Position numbers and translations under genes: made by a program | The notes under the pieces: generated by a model | Databases searched by the model: none | Seen by the model: only the letters and a program-made list of their open reading frames with translations | What the model was told of the DNA's origin: nothing | Source: Craspedostauros australis | Taxonomy: Eukaryota > Bacillariophyta > Bacillariophyceae > Mastogloiales > Achnanthaceae | Length of the DNA stretch: 64,000 nucleotides | Assembly (NCBI GenBank): GCA_026770025.1 | Contig: JAMXDE010000023.1 | Span: forward strand, 124,001 to 188,000 | Direction: 5' to 3' | Part shown: in pieces, positions 1 to 11,172 of the stretch | How positions within the stretch are numbered: the first letter of the stretch is position 1 | Layout: every line of letters starts with the position of its first letter

Positions 1-1818
1 CTTGAGCGTCGTTCCTGGAAGGGGACTTGCCGTGACGGCGGTCTTGAGGGAGTTGCGGTTGCCGGCGCGGATCTTCTTCTTGTCGTCGGATGCCGACGCC
101 TTGCCGCGTGGCTCGCGCAATATCTGGTTGATGAACGTGCTCTTGCCTGCGTTGGCCGCGCCCACGATGTAAATATCGCAATCCATGTCGGTTGCTATGC
201 TTGAGGCTTTCGTAAGCATCTCGCTGATGCCCTTGCCTGTCTTGCAGCTCACGAGCCGCACGGCGCCACCCACGTTGGCGATGCTGCCGACTCCGATGTA
301 CTCGAGCTCCCGTCTCACCCAGCTTTCAACGCGGAGGTTTCCCATCTTGGGTGGCAGCAGATCGACCTTGTTCGCCGCGATGATGACAGGATTCTCGCCT
401 GCGATGTCGTCCAGCTCCCGCAGGAAGGCCCCGTTGAAGTCGAAGAGGTCGATCAGCGCGATGATGACGGCCGGTTTCTCACCGATGGGGCGTAGCAATT
501 CGCGGAACTGCTCCTGCGATATGGTCGGCTCGTCGCTCCATCCCGGACGCAGGGCATCTTCGACTTTGCCGAAGTTCTGAAGGCCGTGGCATCGCTTGCA
601 GATGACCTTCTTGGTGGAGGCCTCCAGGAGGTCGATGCCGAGCTCGTCTGCCAAACTACCCACGTCGAGGTCGCTGAGCATGTCGGGGTTTTCGATCTCC
701 GAAGTTGCAGTCTCCTCCTTGGACGTGGTTTGGAGGAGGAAGTCAATCTCATCGTCCACGGACCATTCGTCGGAATCGGCCTTCTCCTGCAGCCTCTGCA
801 CTTCTTCGACTTGCGCCAGCTTCTGCTGGTACTCGAACTTCTCCGGTGGCAAGTACCCTGGCTTCGACTCGTCCTTGCATTGGAAGTCGGAACCGCAGGC
901 GGAGCACGATTTGGCGTTGCTCAGAAGCTTGAAAATGTCCTTGCGAGTTGTCTCATCATCACCGAAAGGATTGGCTTCCTTGCGGTAGCCCAAACGGCTG
1001 AGATTGGCATCATCGAAGCTCTGCGAGAAGGCGTCCAGATCGTCATTCACGCTGACCCGTCCCGTTGCAAGATCGTTCTGAGCGGCACGAATTCGTGCTG
1101 CCATGTCGTTTTGCGCAGTGCTTGGTTCGTTGAACACGATGTCATCAGCGCTATCATCGAAACTGGCATCGGCACTGTCGACAGCATCGCCGCCGCCAAG
1201 CTCGTCGTCGACGGTGTCAGCATCAAAATCGTTGATGTTGAAGGTGCTGGGATCAAGCAACCCATCCAGGCTCATCTTTTCGAGTTCGGTCGGACTGTCA
1301 TCATCATCATCATCGTCGTCGTCGTCCTCGTCCAAAAACATGCCATCGTCATCAGGATCGAACTCAAAATCATCCTCGAAGGTTGCGTCATCCGCCCAGT
1401 GCGATGAATCAACGTCGAATCCTTCCTTCCTCGCCATCTCATCAAAGGCGGCAGCAAGCCTGTCGGCTGCTTCATTCGGATCGATGTCTTCGTTCACCTT
1501 CCATTTGAGCTTCTTCTTTTTGAATGGCTTGGATCTCTGCTTTGGCTTGTCGACCTCGTCATCACCGCCGCCGCTGCTGTCCTGGTCGTTGTCTCCTCCT
1601 GCTGCAGCCGCAAGTAATCGGATGTTGCCCACGCCATGATGCCTCGTCAATGGACGCAGCACTTCATCACTGCCGAATTGTTGATGATGACGCTGATGAT
1701 TTGGCAATACGATAGATGAGAATGCTCGAACAAATGCAGCAGCATGCCGACCATTTCGAACAGACAATCCAATCGACACCAACAACATCGTCGAACGGAT
1801 GAAGCAAATTGATTTCAT
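1..1818 (-). CDS. YqeH/NOA1-type circularly permuted GTPase, plastid-targeted (3' end cut by window edge)
   Basis: Ribosome-assembly GTPase of the YqeH/NOA1/BPG2 family, which acts on the small ribosomal subunit of bacteria and organelles. The frame is open from ATG 1818 to base 1 (606 codons) and continues outside the window. The N-terminus is a signal peptide ending near HAAAFVRAF, which fits an ASAF-like plastid signal. An acidic, low-complexity stretch with about nine Asp in a row follows (near residues 165-175). A treble-clef zinc finger has Cys305/Cys308 (CSACG, then PGYLPP) and Cys407/Cys410 (ICKRC). The GTPase motifs come in permuted order: NKVDLLP (G4), SCKTGKG (G5), then GAANAGKST near residue 556 (G1) and PGTTL (G3) at the edge. 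The C-terminal domain is not visible. Family assignment is firm. Plastid rather than mitochondrial location is inferred from the presequence. Confidence 0.9.
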   Translation of the reverse strand, partial: MKSICFIRSTMLLVSIGLSVRNGRHAAAFVRAFSSIVLPNHQRHHQQFGSDEVLRPLTRHHGVGNIRLLAAAAGGDNDQDSSGGGDDEVDKPKQRSKPFKKKKLKWKVNEDIDPNEAADRLAAAFDEMARKEGFDVDSSHWADDATFEDDFEFDPDDDGMFLDEDDDDDDDDDDSPTELEKMSLDGLLDPSTFNINDFDADTVDDELGGGDAVDSADASFDDSADDIVFNEPSTAQNDMAARIRAAQNDLATGRVSVNDDLDAFSQSFDDANLSRLGYRKEANPFGDDETTRKDIFKLLSNAKSCSACGSDFQCKDESKPGYLPPEKFEYQQKLAQVEEVQRLQEKADSDEWSVDDEIDFLLQTTSKEETATSEIENPDMLSDLDVGSLADELGIDLLEASTKKVICKRCHGLQNFGKVEDALRPGWSDEPTISQEQFRELLRPIGEKPAVIIALIDLFDFNGAFLRELDDIAGENPVIIAANKVDLLPPKMGNLRVESWVRRELEYIGVGSIANVGGAVRLVSCKTGKGISEMLTKASSIATDMDCDIYIVGAANAGKSTFINQILREPRGKASASDDKKKIRAGNRNSLKTAVTASPLPGTTLK

Positions 1819-3147
1819 CAGAACGGTGCTGTATAGTGTGGTGCAGTGGAGTGGAGCTGAGCAGTGCTTTCGACCGTTCCGAATAGGGGTGCTCTTGGGA
1901 GTTTCAATCGAGTTGGCCTTGTGGCTCCTCCACGTAGAACAGAGAAAATCGTTCAGTCCGCGCTTGTGATGATGGCTTTCCACGATGAGTGCTACCCGTA
2001 CGATGTTGTTCGTTGCAACCCAGTGAGCTGCGCTGCCAACACGATTGTGATGGAGTTGGGATGATGCTTGTGGTTGTAGGTCGTATCAGTGCCAGTCAAG
2101 TGGCGCCTGTTTGGAATGGCAATCTCTGCAGAGGGTTGCGCTTAGCTGGGCCTGACAGCTGTGCTCTTCCAGTAGATCGTGCTGTGTCGCGTGTATCCGC
2201 ATCATGTTCTATTTTTTGTTTCTGTGGTGGTTGTTTTGATTGATGTTGGCCATCATGGAATGGTTGGTTTTGTGGAGATGCACCAGTCGTCTCGATCGAT
2301 ACTGAGTCATGCGAAGCAAGTGCTCGTGTCCCTGATTCGTGACTTGGTCAAACGCTTTGTTTGTACACACACTCGTTGGTGAGGGACTTCGTCATCTTCG
2401 CGAAGAGATTGGCTCCAGCTCACACAACTCACAGAAATATGTATAGTCGGAATAATACCATCCCATGAAAGCGCATGATTGACAGAGTTGCGTTTGGGAC
2501 ATCTCATGTTTCTACTTCTTGTGCTGTTCGCATTACCTACGTTTGATCTCGATCGGCCGGTTGGCATTCCGACTGTCCTATCTGCTGGATGTCGCAATGT
2601 CTTCGTTCACAGAGTCCACCACCGTCACCACACATTAATGGTCTCTTGCAAGTGCTGCGGAATGGTTGCCGACTCTGCTGGCTGCGTTTCAAGCGTGACT
2701 TTCTCTCTCACAGGATATTGGTTGACTTCTTCGACGGTTGGGGTTGTTCCTTCGATTGGTTCGCTTGCTCGCGTGCCTCGTTCACATGTGGTTGATTGAT
2801 TCGGTTGAGCCGTGCTCTGTCGTGACTGTAGGAGGCATCCAAGCACAATCACAGTTGCACACATCTTCGCGTGGATTTCATGCTTGCGTGCAGGTATTCG
2901 TGGCGCGTTCGCAGTGCGGTATGAGTTGCACAAAGACCGCGTCCCTCCATATGAGCATGCATGTGTATGTGTATGCGCGTGTGTCCATGCATGCCTCGGT
3001 GTATGTCTGGAAATGCCTGGACGTGTCATGCCATGCCATGTTCGTGGACTGACACCATGATCGACTGGCTCAATAGTTAACTTCTCATCAATCAATCAGT
3101 CAATCAGTCAGTCAGCCAATCAATCAACCAACCAATGGGACTGCTCG
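1819..3147. other. intergenic stretch, no convincing gene
   Basis: Lies between the GTPase start and the 3' end of the LC8 gene. Open frames on both strands are short, have no recognisable domain and no splice-compatible partners. The only structure is a TGTATG-rich patch near 2960-3010 and a tetranucleotide repeat at about 3085-3135. The left part should contain the GTPase promoter; I see no clear TATA box. Confidence 0.5.
3085..3135. repeat. imperfect tetranucleotide repeat (ATCA/GTCA)
   Basis: About twelve copies of a four-base unit (atca, gtca, acca) just beyond the stop codon of the LC8 gene, so it probably lies in or next to its 3' untranslated region. Confidence 0.8.
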
Positions 3148-4069
<922 letters not shown>

Positions 4070-4656
4070 TGTCGCGGTCTCTGTCGTGCTCCTGCAGGTC
4101 TTCCTTCTTGGTCGACGCTCCTCTCTGTGATGCGATGCTGGTTGCGCTGCTGGTTGCGATGCTTCCAGTGTCTCTATCCTCTTATCTCAAGACGGTGGTG
4201 TGCTGGTACCGTTGGGCGGAGTAGTTCGTAGAGTGCAGAGCGTTCTTCGTTCAGTACGGATCCTCGTACAGCCCTACCTTTCCGATTTCCCACACTTCCC
4301 TCCTTCGACGATTCCAACCAACGCTGGTAACGCTCCTGTTCGTGCTTCTTCTCGTTTTTGCGCTGTCTTTGGTTCTTTTGTCGTGTCTGCCTTGCTGCGT
4401 GTTGCCGTGCGGCTTCGTGTTGTGTGCGCGCGCCCGTTGGGAGTCACAGGCAGGTCTCGAAACTAATTTAATCGCACAACACGGAAGCAAGAATAACGTC
4501 ATGATAACGTTAATACGTGCCTACTTCGTCGAAACTAGATAATGTTGTCGATAGCAACGAAAGAGCAACATCTCCTGTTTGGCCAACTTTTGTTGTATAA
4601 TATGATACAATTCCACCACATAACCGTTCTTCTCTCGCGCTCTTAATCCACAAGAG
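4070..4656. other. intergenic stretch
   Basis: Upstream region of the LC8 gene (right to left) and 3' flank of the next gene. It is AT-richer near 4460-4640. No coding signal, repeat or RNA gene is seen. Confidence 0.5.
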
Positions 4657-6324
4657 TCACCCTTCCCTTCTCGGCACAAAGACCAACGGCTCGATCTTTT
4701 GGACAGAATCGATCAGGATTGAGACTCGCGTCTTGGCGTCGTCGATTGGACATGGAATGAAACCTCTTTGCACAGCTCGCAAGGCAGCATCCGGTACGCG
4801 TTGCATGATTCGTTCGCAGATCACCGTCTGCAATAGACAGCCACCGTCTGCTGGCTTCATCAAACGATTGCCGTAGATTCCAATTCGGAGCCGTTCGTCT
4901 GATGATACTATGAGCGGATGCGCGACCCCATCCAACCAAACCCTTGCGTTGTCGTCTTCGAGGATCTGACGCATCGCAGCGTACTTCTTTGACACGGCAT
5001 CGTTGATCGTGACGGGGCTCAGCGTCATCTTGGCCTCCCACATTTCCAGGATGCGAACACCACCGTCGCATTTCTGAAGAACGAGTGTATCGAATTCGTT
5101 CGTCATCTTTGTGGGCAGCGTCTTTGATGAGAGTTCAATGCAATTTGTTTTGGGCGGTCTGTGGCGTCGCGGGGCAACGTACACAGTATCAGCCACCACC
5201 AAGTCATCCCGATTCTCGCCTGCATCTGTCTGCGTTGTCGATGTTGCTGTCGCTATGGTTGCAGCGAGGGCCTTGGCCATTTCGGAGACGCGTTCCTCCA
5301 AGAACTCCTTCAACCCTCTCTCTCCGAGCTGCCCTCTTGTCTTGCCGTCGATCTTGCGTCGATCGGTCCCGTTTGGCAACTTCGCCACCATAAAGTCTTG
5401 CAGCAGCATCTTTGCCTCGTCGTCTTGAATCCGCTTGTCAATGAACGTCAGCAACAGTTCCTTGTCCGTCGGCTCCCTCACGCATTCCTCGAACGACGGC
5501 AACAGATCCGGATCGAGATCTTCCAGCAACCGAATGAACTGACCTTGATATTCACGGCCTCTGGCGAGGAAGGAGAAGAATTTGGTCGGCCTGTCTCGGA
5601 ACGTCTCCATCGTGGCTAATCCCTGCGTCAATTGCGGCGCCTTCTGCATGATCTCCGACGGAAAAGTGTGTGGAAGGGATAACATATGCTCGGAGCAAAA
5701 CTCAACGGTGTTATTCCATAGTCGTTCCGACTGCAACTCACGCAGCTGTTTGCTGAACTCCACCTTGGGCAATCCGCTGGCACCTCGCACCAGACTCTTG
5801 CGATGCTGTTCGGTGATCGTGAGGGTGAATTCTGGATCGAGGCTCTCGGACACCTCATGGAGATACTCTTCTGCACATACAGACGCTGTGCTGAATGCCA
5901 ACTCCGACGTCGTACCAGTAGATGGAGATGCCATCGAGGATGATGCCATCTTCTGCAGCGTCATCAGTGACACTCTCGATAATGATTGCACCAGTAAAAA
6001 CCGTCGCGATGAGAATGCCAAGCGTCGCGTGTATCGTCTCGTGTATCGTTGTGGCCGTCTTCGTGGCCGTGCAAAGGTCAATGTGTTGCTTCTAGCATGT
6101 ACTGCTCGTTGTATGGACATGGACCATCCGAGGGCAAAGTATGAGTACATGCAGAGGCCAAATCGTTTAATCATTTGTGCAGCTGTCTCATGGATGCTAT
6201 CGCACGAGGAGGGAGATGGTGCTGCCGACGGTATTGATCCACCGGCCGAAGAGTACGACCTATGGATGATGGGAAGTCTTCGCAGTTCTCCTGCTTGCGT
6301 TGTCGAGGCAAGGCTCAGCAGCAA
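4657..6324 (-). CDS. unrecognised protein with PD-(D/E)XK-like motif, possibly mitochondrial
   Basis: A 555-codon uninterrupted frame of a protein I do not recognise. Residues 69-126 are rich in Arg and Ser with almost no acidic residues (ARPRRRPQRYTRRYTRR), like a mitochondrial presequence, so Met69 at 6120 is a good alternative start to Met1 at 6324. The middle is helical and charged. Near the C-terminus, residues 409-432 read NEFD...ILEMWEAKM, where D412 and the pair E430/K432 are spaced and flanked by hydrophobic strands as in PD-(D/E)XK nucleases. This is inference from the motif; no second nuclease motif is obvious. It lies downstream of the organellar RNA polymerase gene on the same strand. 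A nuclease or a degenerate nuclease fold would fit, as would a lineage-specific protein. Confidence 0.7.
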   Translation of the reverse strand: MLLSLASTTQAGELRRLPIIHRSYSSAGGSIPSAAPSPSSCDSIHETAAQMIKRFGLCMYSYFALGWSMSIQRAVHARSNTLTFARPRRRPQRYTRRYTRRLAFSSRRFLLVQSLSRVSLMTLQKMASSSMASPSTGTTSELAFSTASVCAEEYLHEVSESLDPEFTLTITEQHRKSLVRGASGLPKVEFSKQLRELQSERLWNNTVEFCSEHMLSLPHTFPSEIMQKAPQLTQGLATMETFRDRPTKFFSFLARGREYQGQFIRLLEDLDPDLLPSFEECVREPTDKELLLTFIDKRIQDDEAKMLLQDFMVAKLPNGTDRRKIDGKTRGQLGERGLKEFLEERVSEMAKALAATIATATSTTQTDAGENRDDLVVADTVYVAPRRHRPPKTNCIELSSKTLPTKMTNEFDTLVLQKCDGGVRILEMWEAKMTLSPVTINDAVSKKYAAMRQILEDDNARVWLDGVAHPLIVSSDERLRIGIYGNRLMKPADGGCLLQTVICERIMQRVPDAALRAVQRGFIPCPIDDAKTRVSILIDSVQKIEPLVFVPRREG

Positions 6325-6809
6325 TCAACGCACCAACACAGAGGAGCGATGATCAGAGGATGCCGTCCACGAAACCTGTGGATCTCAGACGTGTTCTCTG
6401 GAGCGGATCGATGTCTCTCCGCTGTAGACACTCATGCATGTACTCCAAAGCAGCATCTCATCACAGCGTGCGAGGATCGCCGAGGAATGGCGCCGCACGT
6501 CGACAGCAATCGAACAGGGAGGAGATGAGCACAGTCAACATCAGCACCAGCGCCAACACCGTCATCACTTGGCCGAACCTCACCCATCACTTCATCTCCA
6601 GTCGTGCACGTTGGAAAACAGAATCTTCCAGACGTGCCGAGCCGAATCGACTCTGTCGAACCCAGCTGCGCGTGGCCTCGCGTGCCTGTGCTATTTCAAG
6701 CCATTGCTCCGACTCGACTCGACTCGCGCTCTCCCTCTCTAGAGCGAAGGATAAAGCCAGTACAAATACTGAGACTAAGTACATACCGGTGTTACCTGAG
6801 AGTATCTAT
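6325..6809. other. intergenic stretch between two minus-strand genes
   Basis: Holds the 3' flank of the RNA polymerase gene and the upstream region of the gene at 4657-6324. Frames here are continuations of antisense shadows. No repeat or RNA gene is seen. Confidence 0.5.
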
Positions 6810-9800
6810 TTACTGGAAGAAGTACGTCGCTCGTTTGACCTCCTCGAGATCGAGATCGCCATACTCGGGCACTTCTGGAAATTCAACGCCGGGGTATCGG
6901 TAGGTCCAGAAAGTTCTCAGATCCTCCAGCAATGGCTTCGAGTACAGATCCACGAAACAATCGCGCAATACACTGTTCATCTCGTCGATGTCGCAGGCAT
7001 GGGTCCAGAAGGAGTCATGGACGGCCGAGAAGAACAAACCTCTCTTGTCCATCTCCATGGCCGTCAGCAGCATGTGCGATGAATCCAACGAGTGCACGAA
7101 GTTGGGTGGGAATGCCGTGACCTGCCGGCGCTTGTTGATCGGCAGATCATCGCTGTCGTTGACGATGGCGATGGTGCGCATCATGGTGATGATGGTGTTG
7201 GTCTTGGTCTGTCGGTATGGCTGCACGACCGGAACGCCGATCGGCGACATCCAGACCACCGGCTGTTCGAACTGCGACATGATCCTTGCGCAGTTGGTGA
7301 GCCAGGTCTGGGTCTTCCTGGCGCCCTGGAAGAGGTCGCCCATCACCTCCATCGTTATCGTTGCCAGGTACCCAGAGGCAGCACGCGTCTCCTTGCTGAT
7401 CTCGTCAATGTCGTGGCCATTCTGTTCCAGCTTCTCCTCGATCTTCTCCAGGATCTGGTCACGGGCGCCGATGTACGTCACACCGTACACGCTGGTCATG
7501 ACGGTACGCTTCACCACACTACGATCGATCAATCCGTTCACCAGCTTGGCAGCTCTGTTGAATTTGGCGGCCCTCTGCTCGTCTTTGCTCAACGAAGCTA
7601 TGTCGGTGTCGGCAGCAATGTCGATGTCTCTCTCTGCCTCTTCTGCAACACGTCGGATCACCTCGTGCATGACCCCGATGTACACATCCTGGGGACCGTC
7701 ACTTTCCAGCAAGTTCACGGCCTTGCCTCCCACTGTGTCTCTTCCCAGCGCTGCGTAGTGCTGCAACCCGTTGCAACTTCCATCCATGTGAACTGGAAGG
7801 GAGCACTCGTAAGATTCTGGGTCTCCGGAATCAATGGCCTGGATGATTTCGTAGCACGTGGCGAGTCCCTGGAATGGATCTTCGAGCGTCATCCACCAGG
7901 GATCCTTGGAGAATGGCAGATCGACGGATGCCCGGACGTTCTCGATGTTGTCATCCACGAACTTGGCGCGATCATCGAACGACATCTTGTCCTTGCCTGC
8001 GAAGTTCGCAAGATGGACCTTCAGCCAGTACAGGCCCTTCTTGCCGAGCGGTTTGGCGTCTGCGAACTTGAGCAACCCACGGCTGAGATCTGAACCCACG
8101 TTTGAGAGATGCGGTGGAATGGGGTATGCCCTCCCGCGAAAGTCAAGGTTGTGCGGGAAGTAGATGCGCTCAAAGTCCTGGAACTTCTCGGCTTGCTTCA
8201 TCTTGAGCTGCACCGAGCATCGCAACGAGTTCAGGTCCATGTTCTTCTGGATGGTCCGGCGGCGCTTCAGCAGGTCTGCATTGTACTGTCGGATGGCACG
8301 GATCGCCCTCTCTCGATCCGGGTGCTCCTTGTCGGCCCACACCTCCGGGTCCACGTGATCCAGTTCGTGGGGCTCCGGAGGCACATCGAAGTCTGTCCTC
8401 GTGGGTATGTCACCGATGGCAATGTCGTTCTCCCAGCAGTGCTGTGCCACTCGCAGAATTTCCTTGCTGATGTTCCACGGGGTGCGATTGAGCACGTTGA
8501 GACTTTGGAAGACAGAGTCGAGGTTGGCTCGTGACAGGGCATCTCGCTGCGTGTTGCAGCCACGGTGCCGCATGATCTCGCTTCTTAACCATTTGTAACC
8601 ACCCCTGTTCGGATGCTCCCAGTCGTTGGGCGGGACGATCATCGGCTCGTAGCGGCTCGCGGAAGCGGAAAGGGGCCGCAGTTGGTCTTCCAGGAACTGC
8701 TTCTTGAGCGACTCGTCGATCTCAACGACCCTTCGGGCCTTGAGCCTGGATTCCCACCGCGTGCCTATCTTGAAGGCCGGTTCGCCGTTCTCCATCTTCG
8801 CATGATCCAACAGAATCGAAACCAGGGCAGCTCCGACATGGATCTGTTCGTTCGTGCTCCATGCCACATCTTGATTCATGGCGCGTTTGGTCCGGCGGAT
8901 GGCACGCTGGATGCGCAACTTGTTCTTCTTGAATTTGGGATCCCTGCGGCTGATTTCGTTCATGAACTTCTCAAGGTGGCCTGCCGTGAAGGACCATGTG
9001 TCGACCGCGAGTGGAATGGGTTCTGGTGGCTCGCTTGCTTTAGTGGATTTGGTGCTCTTGTCTTTCTGCGTCTCGAGATCGTCTTCGTCGGCGCTGTCGC
9101 CGTCGTCCTCCATTTCTGCCTTGTCCTGACGGTCCTCCAGAAATCGCTCGCGCAGCCGCTGTTGGATGAGCACCTCCGTCTCCACCGCCTTGCCGATGCT
9201 CGTGGCCAGGGTCGAGAGAGGAATGGAATCCATGAGGACCGTTTGCTTGTACGTGAGGGAGGCCATGATCGCCTCGTGCGCAACGATGACGGCGAGCTTC
9301 TTGGGTGGCAAGCTGCAAAGCAGCGGACCGTAGCGCTTGTGTCCCGTGCGCTTGTCTTGACCTGACAGGTACGCCGTCTGCCTTGCGTCAATGACGTCCT
9401 TCAAATCGTCAAACCAACGGATGATCGTCTTCTGCATGATCCCCAAGGAATCGAAACCCTTCCGATCTCTCGCCTTTTCGACGATGTTCTGGTATCGCAT
9501 AACTGCCTCCTGATGCGCCGCACATTCGAGCCACAGCTGCATGTCTTCGGGATCGTCGCTTTCAATGGGCTTGAGGGCGTCGAACGTCTCCATGATGTGA
9601 TCGACTTTCTCTGCTATCGTCATCTTGGGCTTGTTTTGTTCGTGCCTGCCGAACGGGTCGACGAATGAGCCACCGATGACGCTTGTCACAGTGTCAGCTT
9701 CTGCACCCACGTCGTCATCCATTTCACCACCGAAGTCGTCACCACCGAAGTCGTCACCAACGAGATCAGATTCCATCGCATGATCGGAGCTAAGGTCAGT

Positions 9801-10325
9801 GGGGAGCTCCTTGGCAGCAGCATGAGCAACAGCAGCAGCAGTAGCACTAGGTTCTGCGTCGCCTTGGACTTCAGTATCAACGCCGTGAAGAAAGTCATCA
9901 TCGTTGTACAAATCATCACCGTAGAGATCATCGTCGATCCAGCTGTCTTGTCCAGTCCCTGCTTTGACATTTGCAGCCCCATCCTCTTCATCCCCAATCT
10001 CATCAAGAAGAGTCGTTGTCGCAGAGAACGAAGGAGACGAAGGCGGAGGTGGCGTTGTGGATGATGGTGACGATGAGAAGGTCCTCCGTGAATATCCATG
10101 AGAGAAGCGTCGATAGAATGATCTATTTCGCCCCTGAGGCCACACAACCTGCAGAAGAACATGCTGCTGTTCCTGCTGAAATGGTTTGCTGTCGCCTTCC
10201 AGCACAGCCAACGAAGATCTCCATCGCCTGTTGATGTGAGGCTGCCTTTGAGGATGCAGCAGCCGACTCGTCGTGACTCTCAAGTGCCTCTGCCTGCCTT
10301 TGAATAGCGCAAGTCGCGAGTGCAT
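6810..10325 (-). CDS. T7-phage-type single-subunit organellar RNA polymerase
   Basis: Transcribes the mitochondrial genome, or possibly plastid genes; single-subunit enzyme of the RpoT/POLRMT family. The frame is 1171 residues with no intron. The N-terminus (residues 1-90) is Arg/Ser rich (RRFSHGYSRRTFSSS), a good mitochondrial presequence; residues 105-215 are acidic and low-complexity. Polymerase motifs are in order: PHNLDFRGRAYP (723-735), MDGSCNGLQHY with catalytic D848, the O-helix equivalent RSVVKRTVMTSVYG with K939 and Y947, and AVHDSFWTH with the second metal-binding Asp at D1104. All four key residues are present, so the enzyme should be active. The single long frame ends in YFF plus one residue, close to the aromatic terminus of the family. 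Only one such gene is seen here, so mitochondrial location is the simplest reading. Confidence 0.96.
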   Translation of the reverse strand: MHSRLALFKGRQRHLRVTTSRLLHPQRQPHINRRWRSSLAVLEGDSKPFQQEQQHVLLQVVWPQGRNRSFYRRFSHGYSRRTFSSSPSSTTPPPPSSPSFSATTTLLDEIGDEEDGAANVKAGTGQDSWIDDDLYGDDLYNDDDFLHGVDTEVQGDAEPSATAAAVAHAAAKELPTDLSSDHAMESDLVGDDFGGDDFGGEMDDDVGAEADTVTSVIGGSFVDPFGRHEQNKPKMTIAEKVDHIMETFDALKPIESDDPEDMQLWLECAAHQEAVMRYQNIVEKARDRKGFDSLGIMQKTIIRWFDDLKDVIDARQTAYLSGQDKRTGHKRYGPLLCSLPPKKLAVIVAHEAIMASLTYKQTVLMDSIPLSTLATSIGKAVETEVLIQQRLRERFLEDRQDKAEMEDDGDSADEDDLETQKDKSTKSTKASEPPEPIPLAVDTWSFTAGHLEKFMNEISRRDPKFKKNKLRIQRAIRRTKRAMNQDVAWSTNEQIHVGAALVSILLDHAKMENGEPAFKIGTRWESRLKARRVVEIDESLKKQFLEDQLRPLSASASRYEPMIVPPNDWEHPNRGGYKWLRSEIMRHRGCNTQRDALSRANLDSVFQSLNVLNRTPWNISKEILRVAQHCWENDIAIGDIPTRTDFDVPPEPHELDHVDPEVWADKEHPDRERAIRAIRQYNADLLKRRRTIQKNMDLNSLRCSVQLKMKQAEKFQDFERIYFPHNLDFRGRAYPIPPHLSNVGSDLSRGLLKFADAKPLGKKGLYWLKVHLANFAGKDKMSFDDRAKFVDDNIENVRASVDLPFSKDPWWMTLEDPFQGLATCYEIIQAIDSGDPESYECSLPVHMDGSCNGLQHYAALGRDTVGGKAVNLLESDGPQDVYIGVMHEVIRRVAEEAERDIDIAADTDIASLSKDEQRAAKFNRAAKLVNGLIDRSVVKRTVMTSVYGVTYIGARDQILEKIEEKLEQNGHDIDEISKETRAASGYLATITMEVMGDLFQGARKTQTWLTNCARIMSQFEQPVVWMSPIGVPVVQPYRQTKTNTIITMMRTIAIVNDSDDLPINKRRQVTAFPPNFVHSLDSSHMLLTAMEMDKRGLFFSAVHDSFWTHACDIDEMNSVLRDCFVDLYSKPLLEDLRTFWTYRYPGVEFPEVPEYGDLDLEEVKRATYFFQ

Positions 10326-11172
10326 GATTCTTGCTTCGTGTGTGTATGTCTATGCGAAAATGTGTGTGTCATACGCTGGGGCTTACTTTCGCGCTCTCGA
10401 TCTTCTGTTCTCGCTGTCTCTCTCTCTCTCTCTTTCTCTCTGTGTGTGTCCAGTGATTGCGTTGATTTGTCGTTGTCTATCCTTCCCACTTACAAATGAT
10501 TTGGCTATCGTCCACTTTGATGGCTATGATGCCTCTTCCACTCCATTCGCCGGAGTGCTGTGTTTGCAAGTGCCTCCTTCTTGGATCCATCGCGAGGAGA
10601 TCCGAAGGGTTTCGGTTCTTGGCGTGTTGGTTGGAAACCATCACGAAGCAAAAATTTCGTGGTGGGAAAACGATCGCTTTCGTGACTCCAACACGTTCAC
10701 AAGACTTGGGTTGGATACCCCACGGTCTGTACAACGTGCGTGGTAGGTCGTTGCTGACTAGTTGAGTCGGAACCTCCGGCTTAGATCCATCCGTGTGCAC
10801 AGCGTGAGCATGTGTCGGTGCAGAATGACTCGCAGGCTCGGTGGTATGGCCATAACTTGGGGACGCACACCTCAAGAGAACAACAAGTGGAAGTAATCAT
10901 CTGGAGAGTCGCCACCTGTGTGCCTCTTCCATCTTCACCAAGTGAGCTGGCGGAAATCATTCTTCTGTACTATGCATGACTCGGAACTTCCACTCTTTGA
11001 CGAAACAGATCAAATCAAATGAACCCAACCAGTTCAGTTCCAACTCATGCTCCGCAGACGGGTCAGAGACAACCGAGTTGCTCCACGTACTCGTACTCGT
11101 GCAATCATCGCATCGTGTTATTGCTTCGGTGCTAATCCCCATCGTAATATTCTACGGCTGCTTCACTTTTGT
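10326..11172. other. intergenic stretch upstream of the RNA polymerase gene
   Basis: Contains a CT-rich microsatellite near 10411-10450 and a TACTCGTA octamer near 11088. Frames on both strands between 10477 and 10875 overlap each other and show no domain, so I call no gene. Confidence 0.5.
10411..10450. repeat. CT/GT dinucleotide microsatellite
   Basis: A run of about ten CT units interrupted by single bases and followed by a short GT run. It lies about 90-125 bases upstream of the RNA polymerase start codon, so it could be part of its leader or promoter. Confidence 0.85.

Noticed and set aside
586-1407. 273-codon plus-strand frame
   Set aside because: It is antisense to the YqeH-type GTPase, and its composition comes from the poly-Asp and acidic codons of the real gene.
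3085-3135. Tetranucleotide repeat as a possible CRISPR or minisatellite array
   Set aside because: The units are only four bases with no spacers; it is a simple microsatellite.
7092-8093. 333-codon plus-strand frame
   Set aside because: It is antisense to the RNA polymerase catalytic region, which has every conserved motif on the minus strand.
10273-10875. Overlapping plus- and minus-strand frames upstream of the RNA polymerase
   Set aside because: Neither shows a domain or codon bias, and one is dominated by a CT repeat.
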